From positions 1-5,156 of the forward strand of contig USLD01000105.1 in assembly GCA_900555495.1 (NCBI GenBank): a stretch of DNA of 5,156 bases. The letters run 5' to 3'. The stretch comes from an uncultured Slackia sp. (GTDB taxonomy: Bacteria > Actinomycetota > Coriobacteriia > Coriobacteriales > Eggerthellaceae). The translations under genes and the position numbers were made by a program. The notes below the pieces were generated by a model, which saw only the letters and a list, made by a program, of their open reading frames with translations, had not been told where the DNA came from and made no database searches. Below, in pieces: positions 1 to 4,497 of the stretch; positions within the stretch are counted from its first letter, which is position 1; each line of letters begins with the position of its first letter.

Positions 1-645
1 GCCGCCGAGGATTCCGAGATGCCCAGCTGGGATGAGATCAAGGCTCAGGGCCTGTACAAGCGCGCCCTTCCGACCGCTATCGGCATGAAGGACTTCCGCG
101 ACGACCCCGTTGCCAATCCTTTGGCAACGCCCTCCGGCAAGATCGAGATCTACTCCGAGCAGTTGGCCGAAATCGCCGGTACGTGGGAGCTCGAAGAGGG
201 CGACGCCATCAATCCCATTCCGATGTTCGTCGCCGGCTTCCAGGGCTACGGCAGCACCACCGACGAGTATCCGCTGTATTGCTCCGGCTTCCATCACAAG
301 AGCCGTACCCATTCGTCGTTCGGTTTCATTCCCGAGCTCGAGGCCGTCGCTCGCCAGCAGCTGTGGATCAACCCGGCCGACGCCGAGAGCCGCGGCATCG
401 CTTCGGGCGATATCTGCTCGGTGAAAAGCCCCGCAGGCGAAATCCGCATCGAGGCCAAGGTCACGTCGCGTATCGTCCCCGGCACCGTGGGCATTCCGCA
501 GGGTGCGTGGCATAAGGCCGACATGTCCGGCGACAAGGTCGACGAGGGCGCATGCGTGAACACGCTCACCACGTACAGGCCTTCGCCGCTTGGAAAGGGC
601 AACGGCAACGCCCACACCATGATCGTCCAGGTCGCCAAGGCTTAA
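1..645 (+). CDS. dmsA: DmsA-like molybdopterin oxidoreductase catalytic subunit, C-terminal part (5' end outside window)
   Basis: The frame is open from base 1 and ends in TAA at 643-645, giving the last 214 residues of a protein that in this family usually has about 800. Seen: a PLATPSGKIEIYS stretch near residues 40-52, typical of the segment before the molybdopterin-dinucleotide-binding domain; FHHKSRTHSSFG near 97-108; then the C-terminal beta-barrel domain with LWINPADAESRGI and GDICSVKSPAGEI. The tail NTLTTYRPSPLGKGN is very close to the end of E. coli DmsA. Family knowledge: DmsA-type subunits hold the bis-MGD molybdenum cofactor and reduce S- or N-oxides outside the membrane after Tat export. 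The Tat signal, Fe-S motif and Mo ligand lie upstream, so the substrate is unknown. dmsB1 starts 13 bases downstream, implying cotranscription. Confidence 0.93.
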   Translation, partial: AAEDSEMPSWDEIKAQGLYKRALPTAIGMKDFRDDPVANPLATPSGKIEIYSEQLAEIAGTWELEEGDAINPIPMFVAGFQGYGSTTDEYPLYCSGFHHKSRTHSSFGFIPELEAVARQQLWINPADAESRGIASGDICSVKSPAGEIRIEAKVTSRIVPGTVGIPQGAWHKADMSGDKVDEGACVNTLTTYRPSPLGKGNGNAHTMIVQVAKA

Positions 646-658
646 AGGGGGAAATGCA

Positions 659-1276
659 ATGGCTTACGGATTCTATTTCGACAGCACCCGCTGCACGGGC
701 TGCCGCACGTGCGAGATGGCGTGCAAAGACTATAAAGACCTGCCCGCCGACGTGGCATTCCGCAGGGTGTTCGACTACGAGGGCGGATCGTGCGCTCTCG
801 GCGCCGACGGCACCGCGACGTGCGACGCGTTCATGTACCACGTTTCCGACGCGTGCAATCACTGCGAGAACCCCAAGTGCTTCGCGGCGTGCCCGACCGG
901 CGCGATCGAGAAGGACGAAGACGGCATCGTGTTCATCAACCAGGACACCTGCACGGGCAACGGCGCCTGCGTCGACGCCTGCCCCTACGGCGTGCCGATT
1001 CTGGTGAAGGAAGAGAACAAGGCCAAGAAGTGCGACATGTGCCGCGATCGCGTGGCCGAGGGCAAGCAGCCCATCTGCGTCGAGGCCTGCCCGCTGCGCG
1101 CCTTGGAGTGGGGAGACCTGGATGAGCTCAAGGCCGCCCATCCCGACGCCGTTGCCGGCATCGCTCCGCTGGCCGATCCGTCCCTGACCGTTCCGAGCCT
1201 GCTTATCAAGGCATGTCCTGCCGCCAAGGAGCCGGGCGATACGACGGGCTTCGTGGCGAACGAGCTCGAGGTCTAG
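659..1276 (+). CDS. dmsB: DmsB-like four-cluster ferredoxin subunit (DmsB1) with Cys-to-Asn change in one cluster motif
   Basis: The protein has 205 residues, the same length as E. coli DmsB as I recall it, and aligns end to end, from GFYFDSTRCTGCRTC to a C-terminal GDTTGFVANELEV. Cysteine groups: C12/15/18/22; C66/69/74/78; C98/-/C104/C108; C125/128/140/144. In the third group the expected second cysteine is Asn101 (AAC at 959-961). Family knowledge: DmsB carries electrons from the membrane anchor to the catalytic subunit through four [4Fe-4S] clusters. E. coli DmsB Cys102 aligns with Asn101, and replacing it yields a [3Fe-4S] cluster. The subunit probably serves the DmsA just upstream and is exported with it, having no signal of its own. 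ATG at 659 follows a purine-rich AAAGGGGGAAA site. A GC-rich hairpin follows the stop. Confidence 0.95.
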   Translation: MAYGFYFDSTRCTGCRTCEMACKDYKDLPADVAFRRVFDYEGGSCALGADGTATCDAFMYHVSDACNHCENPKCFAACPTGAIEKDEDGIVFINQDTCTGNGACVDACPYGVPILVKEENKAKKCDMCRDRVAEGKQPICVEACPLRALEWGDLDELKAAHPDAVAGIAPLADPSLTVPSLLIKACPAAKEPGDTTGFVANELEV

Positions 1277-1331
1277 ATTCTCGCGCGTTCGGGCATCGCG
1301 TCGCGTTCGCCATATGCGAGAAGCATGAGAT

Positions 1332-1361
1332 AGGCGGTCCCGTTTCACGACGGGGCCGCCT
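1332..1361 (+). terminator. GC-rich hairpin after dmsB1, probable terminator
   Basis: The arms GGCGGTCCCG (1333-1342) and CGGGGCCGCC (1351-1360) pair with one T-G wobble, and A1332/T1361 and T1343/A1350 extend the stem around a short loop. It lies 55 bases after the dmsB1 stop. The following bases (TGTTCGTCGTG) are only mildly T-rich, so termination may be incomplete and allow read-through into the next unit. Confidence 0.6.
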
Positions 1362-1418
1362 GTTCGTCGTGAAGGGCTTCGGGCCGACGCTTCGCGGCCG
1401 GCGCGTTTCGTCTTGCGC

Positions 1419-1447
1419 TTTCGAGCGCCGGGTTCTTTTCGTACAAT
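1419..1447 (+). promoter_or_regulatory. Possible promoter for the dmsB2-torD-dmsC unit
   Basis: TACAAT at 1442-1447 is a good -10 hexamer (5 of 6 against TATAAT), lying 31 bases before the TTG start of dmsB2. The best -35 at 17-base spacing is a weak TTTCGA (1419-1424). A better TTGCGC (1413-1418) is 23 bases away, too far for a standard promoter. A weak -35 would suit an activator-dependent promoter, but no operator is evident. The 202-base gap between dmsB1 and dmsB2 otherwise holds only the hairpin. Confidence 0.4.
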
Positions 1448-1478
1448 AAGAAGCTGTTTGCGTCGAAAGGGGGAGGTT

Positions 1479-2114
1479 TTGGCGCGCGGATTCTTTTTCG
1501 ACAATACGCGCTGCACGGGATGCCGTACGTGCATGGTCGCTTGCGCCGACTACCACGATCTTGCGGCGGGCCACGTGTATCGTCGCGTGATCGATTACGA
1601 GGGCGGTTCGTGCGGGGCGGATGCCGACGGATGCGTTCGACGAACCTCCTATGCCTATCATGTTTCAGTGGCATGCAATCACTGCGAACGCCCCGAGTGC
1701 GTGCATGTGTGCCCGACGGGAGCCATGCATAAAAACGAGCTGGATTTGGTATGCGTCGATGCCAAGAAGTGCATCGGGTGCGGCTATTGCACCGTCGCGT
1801 GTCCGTATCATGCCCCGTCGATCGACGAGTTCACGCGTCAAAGCTCGAAATGCGACGGATGCTCGAGCCGTGTGGCGGAAGGCAAACAGCCCATTTGCGT
1901 AGAAGCATGCCCGCTCAGGGCGTTGGCGGCGGGCGAAGTCGATGAGCTGAAATCGATTCGCTCCGACGCTGTATCAGATATCCTCCCGCTGCCCGATTCG
2001 TCCTATACGAGGCCGAATCTTTTCGTGCTTTTATCGCCTGCGGCGGCCGATGCGAAGCGCGGGGAGGGAAAGATCGCCAACCCCGAGGAGTTGGGCGACC
2101 TAGGAGGCGAATAA
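1479..2114 (+). CDS. dmsB: Second DmsB-like four-cluster ferredoxin subunit (DmsB2)
   Basis: The protein has 211 residues and is a paralogue of DmsB1 that aligns without gaps over at least the first 145 positions. All four cysteine groups are complete: C12/15/18/22, C66/69/74/78, C98/101/104/108 and C125/128/140/144, so four [4Fe-4S] clusters are expected. I chose TTG at 1479 because it places ARGFFFDNTRCTGC exactly over the DmsB1 N-terminus and follows a strong purine run (AAAGGGGGAGG, ending at 1476). A start further upstream would add 22 residues with no family likeness. No catalytic subunit sits beside it in this unit. It is followed by torD (48-base gap) and dmsC, so it probably pairs with the DmsC anchor and either the upstream DmsA or one encoded elsewhere. 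Cys45, Cys52 and Cys92 are extra cysteines outside the cluster motifs. Confidence 0.93.
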   Translation: MARGFFFDNTRCTGCRTCMVACADYHDLAAGHVYRRVIDYEGGSCGADADGCVRRTSYAYHVSVACNHCERPECVHVCPTGAMHKNELDLVCVDAKKCIGCGYCTVACPYHAPSIDEFTRQSSKCDGCSSRVAEGKQPICVEACPLRALAAGEVDELKSIRSDAVSDILPLPDSSYTRPNLFVLLSPAAADAKRGEGKIANPEELGDLGGE

Positions 2115-2162
2115 GGCGTCTTCGCACGCTGCCAAGGGGGGCGTCCCGTTCAAGGAGGATAG

Positions 2163-2840
2163 ATGGTTCAGGAGAAAACGTATCGCATCGTCGACCGGGA
2201 ACGCAGCGACGGGGCGCTGCATGACGAAGGCTTCATCGAAGCATTCGCCGCCTGCGCCGATATTCTCGGGGCCTGCTTCGTGTTCCATCCCGTGAAAGAG
2301 CGCGCATCGGATGCCTTCGCCATGCTGCGCGATATCGATGTCGCCATCGATTGGCCGTTCGGCGAAGAATCAGCACGCGTGCAGGCGGCCCGCCATTTCG
2401 AGCAAGGAGCGGGCGAATTCCCCGAAGCGGTATCCGAAGAATTCACGCGTCTTTTGCGCGGGGCGGGTTTTTCGCCCGCGCCTCCGTGGGGGTCGGTCTA
2501 CATGGACCGCGAGAAGGTGATGTATGGACGCACGTGGGTCATGCTGCGTGACTGGATGCGCGCCCACGGCGTCAGCGGCCTGTATGCCGAAAACGACCCC
2601 GAAGACCAGTTCGGCCGTCTGCTCGTTCTTGCCGCGAAGGTTGCGCGCGATCGCCCCGATCTTCTGTGCGAGTTGCTCGGCGACCACGTGCTGTGTTGGT
2701 CGGACCGTTTTCTCGGGGCATTTTCGAACGCCGCGCTTACCGGTACTTATCGCGGTCTGGCTTTACTGTGCAAAGCGACGCTTGACGACGTGCGAGAGCT
2801 TCTTGCAATTGAGCCTGCCGTGCGCAGGATATATAGGTAG
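2163..2840 (+). CDS. TorD/DmsD-family molybdoenzyme maturation chaperone
   Basis: The protein has 225 residues, normal for the family, and reads as mostly helical. Family marks seen: EEFTRLLRG (92-100), PPWGSVYMD (107-115) matching the usual PPWESVYLD, ENDPEDQFGRLL (143-154) matching the conserved E-P-D-D-H-I/F-G motif, and VLCWSDRFLGAF (176-187) matching the W-x-x-x-F-L region. Family knowledge: these cytoplasmic proteins bind the Tat signal of a DmsA/TorA-type subunit, help insert the molybdenum cofactor and hold back export until folding is complete. The client here is probably the DmsA encoded upstream. ATG at 2163 follows an AAGGAGG site at 2152-2158. The stop is 5 bases before dmsC, so the two are translated from one message. 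No symbol is given because DmsD, TorD and other branches cannot be told apart here. Confidence 0.9.
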   Translation: MVQEKTYRIVDRERSDGALHDEGFIEAFAACADILGACFVFHPVKERASDAFAMLRDIDVAIDWPFGEESARVQAARHFEQGAGEFPEAVSEEFTRLLRGAGFSPAPPWGSVYMDREKVMYGRTWVMLRDWMRAHGVSGLYAENDPEDQFGRLLVLAAKVARDRPDLLCELLGDHVLCWSDRFLGAFSNAALTGTYRGLALLCKATLDDVRELLAIEPAVRRIYR

Positions 2841-2845
2841 GCATC

Positions 2846-3700
2846 ATGGGAATGGGATTCAGCGGAGGGTCGCTTGCGGTATTCACGGTGCTCGCCCCGG
2901 CAGGCGCCGTGGCTTTCGCCATTGCTGCGGCGTTTCTTCTGACGCATCGCAGTCTTCCGGATGTCGTGCGCAGCAGGATGAATCATGCGCTTATAGTGCC
3001 GCTGGCTGTTGCATGGGCGGGATTCATCGCGTCTGCCACTCATCTGGGAACGCCGGCGAACGCTCTTCATGCGGTGGAGGGCATAGGTCGCTCGCCCCTG
3101 TCGAACGAGGTTGCGGCGGTCGTGGCGTTTCTGTTCGCGGCCGGCGTGTACTGGCTTTATACGTACAAGGTCTCGTATTCCCGCCGCTTTGCCGATTTGC
3201 TTGCAGGCGCGTCCGTCGTCGCATGCGCGGCAATGGTGGCCATGATGGCGCTCGCCTATTCGGTGCCGACCGTTCCCTCGTGGGACACGTGGCACACTCC
3301 TGCCAACCTCTGTCTTTCCGCTTTGACAGGGGGTATGTCGCTCGGGGCTGCGATGATGCACGCGTTTCGTCCCGAAACGCGACGATGGCACGCATGCGCC
3401 CTTCGTATTCTGCCGGTGCTTATAGTGCTGTCGACCGGAATGCTGGCGTGGCATTCGTCGTTTCTTGCCGGGGTCTCCAACAACGTGGCTAACGCCGCCG
3501 ATTCCGTGCCTGCCTATGCGGCGTCCATCGTCGCATTCCTGGCGCTTGCTTCGGCGGGCTGGTTCATGCAGCGACGTTCTTCGAAGGCCGCCGGTTGGAC
3601 TGCTTGCGCCCTCGATATCGGCGGATGCTTGCTCGTCTTTTCCGCCATGCTGATAGCCAGGCTTCCGTTCTACGCATCCTATCTGTCGGCCGGATTCTGA
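2846..3700 (+). CDS. dmsC: DmsC-like quinol-oxidising membrane anchor
   Basis: The protein has 284 residues, close to E. coli DmsC, and is hydrophobic throughout, consistent with eight transmembrane helices. Conserved stretches seen: MGMGFSGGSLAVFTVL at the N-terminus; GFIASATHLGTP (59-70), matching DmsC GFIASMLHLGSP; GRSPLSNEVAA soon after, matching GASALSNEIAS; TVPSWDTWHTP in the middle; and a C-terminal RLPFYASYLSAGF. His66 matches E. coli DmsC His65, implicated in menaquinol binding. Family knowledge: DmsC anchors DmsAB to the membrane and passes quinol electrons to DmsB. It follows torD by 5 bases with only a weak ribosome site (GGTAGG), suggesting translational coupling. It is the only anchor in the window and may serve either DmsB. 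Confidence 0.92.
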   Translation: MGMGFSGGSLAVFTVLAPAGAVAFAIAAAFLLTHRSLPDVVRSRMNHALIVPLAVAWAGFIASATHLGTPANALHAVEGIGRSPLSNEVAAVVAFLFAAGVYWLYTYKVSYSRRFADLLAGASVVACAAMVAMMALAYSVPTVPSWDTWHTPANLCLSALTGGMSLGAAMMHAFRPETRRWHACALRILPVLIVLSTGMLAWHSSFLAGVSNNVANAADSVPAYAASIVAFLALASAGWFMQRRSSKAAGWTACALDIGGCLLVFSAMLIARLPFYASYLSAGF

Positions 3701-3718
3701 TCGATCGTGCATTTTATC

Positions 3719-3756
3719 GAGGCGCCGATCGCGGCGTTTTCCGCAATCGGCGCCTC
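3719..3756 (+). terminator. Long hairpin after dmsC
   Basis: GAGGCGCCGAT (3719-3729) pairs perfectly with ATCGGCGCCTC (3746-3756). After one C/A mismatch, GCGG/CCGC continues the stem to a CGTTTT loop, so the stem is about 16 pairs. It starts 19 bases after the dmsC stop. There is no T-run on either side, so it may protect the 3' end of the message or assist the canonical terminator that follows. Confidence 0.55.
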
Positions 3757-3777
3757 GTTCGCCGGGCCATGGCGTCC

Positions 3778-3801
3778 GCCCTCCGTTTCCGGAGGGCTTT
3801 T
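3778..3801 (+). terminator. Canonical intrinsic terminator
   Basis: GCCCTCCG (3778-3785) and CGGAGGGC (3790-3797) form a perfect eight-pair stem with a TTTC loop, followed at once by TTTT and a further T-rich stretch (CTGTGCTTTGTT). It ends the dmsB2-torD-dmsC unit and insulates the lipoprotein promoter just downstream. Confidence 0.85.
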
Positions 3802-3811
3802 CTGTGCTTTG

Positions 3812-3840
3812 TTCACTTCATCGCTCTGCTGTGCTATACT
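3812..3840 (+). promoter_or_regulatory. Promoter of the substrate-binding lipoprotein gene
   Basis: TTCACT (3812-3817) as -35 and TATACT (3835-3840) as -10 are separated by exactly 17 bases, and TG at 3832-3833 adds an extended -10. Transcription would begin near 3847, about 70 bases before the ATG at 3919. It is the best-formed promoter in the window and lies directly after the terminator. Confidence 0.75.
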
Positions 3841-3850
3841 ATCAGCCAAG

Positions 3851-3870
3851 CACTTTAGCATACTAAAGTG
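3851..3870. promoter_or_regulatory. Perfect palindrome at the transcription start, candidate operator
   Basis: CACTTTAG (3851-3858) and CTAAAGTG (3863-3870) are perfect inverted arms around CATA. The site lies 10 bases after the -10 hexamer, so a dimeric repressor bound here would block the promoter. The regulator is unknown. A small mRNA hairpin is the other reading, but the AT-rich stem would be weak. Confidence 0.6.
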
Positions 3871-3918
3871 ACGGAGGAACATATCGAGGAAAACGTTTCA
3901 GAAAGCAAGGGTGACGAA

Positions 3919-4497
3919 ATGAAGAAGAAGCTGTCTTTGATCATCGCCTTCGTGGCGGCAATGGCCCTTTCGGCCGTCATGTTGGCTGGCTGCGGCGGCG
4001 GTGGTGCGACCGCCGAAAGCGAGCCTCAGGGGGCTCCTGCCGAAGGCGCCGAGTTCATCGTCGGATTCGACCAGTCCTATCCGCCGTACGGCTTCGTCGG
4101 CAACGACGGCAACTACACCGGTTTCGACCTCGACCTGGCTGCCGAGGTGTGCGAGCGCAACGGCTGGAGTTTGGAGATCACCAGGATGTTCGGCTCGATG
4201 CCGGCTTCCTTCAGGGCTTGCATTTGTTCGCTTCGCAGCATTCCCAATGCTGCGGACAGGCCTGCCGCGCCTGCGCCGACGATTACTGCATCATACATAT
4301 CTTCAACATGCTTCGGACTCATAGCAACGATTTTCGCACAAGGTGTGACCTCATTGCGGTTTGCCGGTTGGCGGGTTTGCCGCTGCATGCGTGGTTATGC
4401 GTGTCTGATGCGTATGTTTTCGATGGATTCCGTTGATCTGTGCAGGCTTGGCGGTGGCGTTGTTGGGCGTGATGTCATGTGGCGCTTGCGTCGGTGA
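3919..4497 (+). CDS. Amino-acid ABC transporter substrate-binding lipoprotein, N-terminal part only; frame runs into foreign DNA
   Basis: ATG at 3919 follows AAGGG with 7-base spacing. A GTG 51 bases upstream was not used because the signal peptide starts at MKKKLS. Residues 1-24 are a lipoprotein signal ending in LAG before Cys25. A Gly/Ala/Glu-rich linker follows, then the start of a family 3 solute-binding domain: VGFDQSYPPYGF, then TGFDLDLAAEVCERNGW, ending at Trp83. Such proteins bind polar amino acids outside the cell and pass them to an ABC permease; the full length is usually about 270-300 residues. After about residue 87 (4179) the family likeness stops. The remaining frame to TGA at 4495-4497 is antisense to a flavoprotein start and the following spacer, so it is almost surely not a real C-terminus. 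No permease or ATPase gene follows. Confidence 0.8.
   Translation: MKKKLSLIIAFVAAMALSAVMLAGCGGGGATAESEPQGAPAEGAEFIVGFDQSYPPYGFVGNDGNYTGFDLDLAAEVCERNGWSLEITRMFGSMPASFRACICSLRSIPNAADRPAAPAPTITASYISSTCFGLIATIFAQGVTSLRFAGWRVCRCMRGYACLMRMFSMDSVDLCRLGGGVVGRDVMWRLRR
4113..4322 (-). pseudogene. SdhA/FrdA-type FAD flavoprotein, N-terminal fragment
   Basis: Read on the minus strand from ATG at 4322 (another ATG at 4298). Seen: a Rossmann dinucleotide-binding motif YDAVIVGAGAAGLSAALGM (residues 10-28, GxGxxG form), then ILVISKLQPLRSHT (46-59). The latter matches ALISKVYPMRSHT of E. coli FrdA, where the histidine binds FAD covalently; here it is His58 (4149-4151). Family knowledge: this is the flavoprotein subunit of succinate dehydrogenase or fumarate reductase, about 550-600 residues long. 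The expected A-x-G-G after SHT is missing, and the frame ends at 4113 inside sequence that belongs to the lipoprotein gene. The gene is therefore cut at about codon 58. No clear ribosome site precedes either ATG. It lies downstream of dprA on the same strand. Confidence 0.75.
4149..4179. other. Junction between two unrelated genomic segments
   Basis: Across these ~30 bases the plus strand reads CERNGWSLEI, a sensible continuation of the solute-binding protein, and the minus strand reads ISKLQPLRSH, a sensible part of an SdhA/FrdA flavoprotein. To the right the plus frame loses likeness; to the left the minus frame does. Both genes are cut at the same shared stretch, in opposite orientation. 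No inverted repeat, target duplication or integrase is seen, so a mobile element does not explain it. An assembly join at a short shared sequence is the simplest reading. Confidence 0.75.
4323..4474 (-). other. Spacer between dprA and the flavoprotein gene
   Basis: These 152 bases hold no gene with family likeness, and no convincing terminator or promoter is seen. It contains three copies of ATGCGT(G/A) at 4387, 4397 and 4408, about one helical turn apart (CACGCAT-like on the coding strand), 65-90 bases before the flavoprotein start. Their role is unknown. Confidence 0.4.

Noticed and set aside
1413..1478. Upstream extension of DmsB2 from 1413
   Set aside because: The added 22 residues have no family likeness and cover the candidate -10 box; the alignment with DmsB1 starts at 1479.
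566..1534. 322-residue minus-strand open frame
   Set aside because: It is antisense to dmsB1, basic and low in complexity, with no family motif: a by-product of GC-rich codon use.
2524..3492. 322-residue plus-strand frame across the torD/dmsC boundary
   Set aside because: It runs through two well-supported genes in a different frame and has no recognisable domain.
2747..3712. 321-residue minus-strand open frame
   Set aside because: It is antisense to torD/dmsC and very rich in Arg, His and Ser with no motif; the plus-strand DmsC is certain.
3868..3918. GTG at 3868 as an earlier start of the lipoprotein
   Set aside because: It would put 17 charged residues before a normal lipoprotein signal peptide and overlaps the palindrome; ATG at 3919 has its own ribosome site.
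4100..4330. Insertion sequence or prophage explaining the junction
   Set aside because: No terminal inverted repeats, target duplication, transposase or integrase; the break lies in a shared coding stretch instead.
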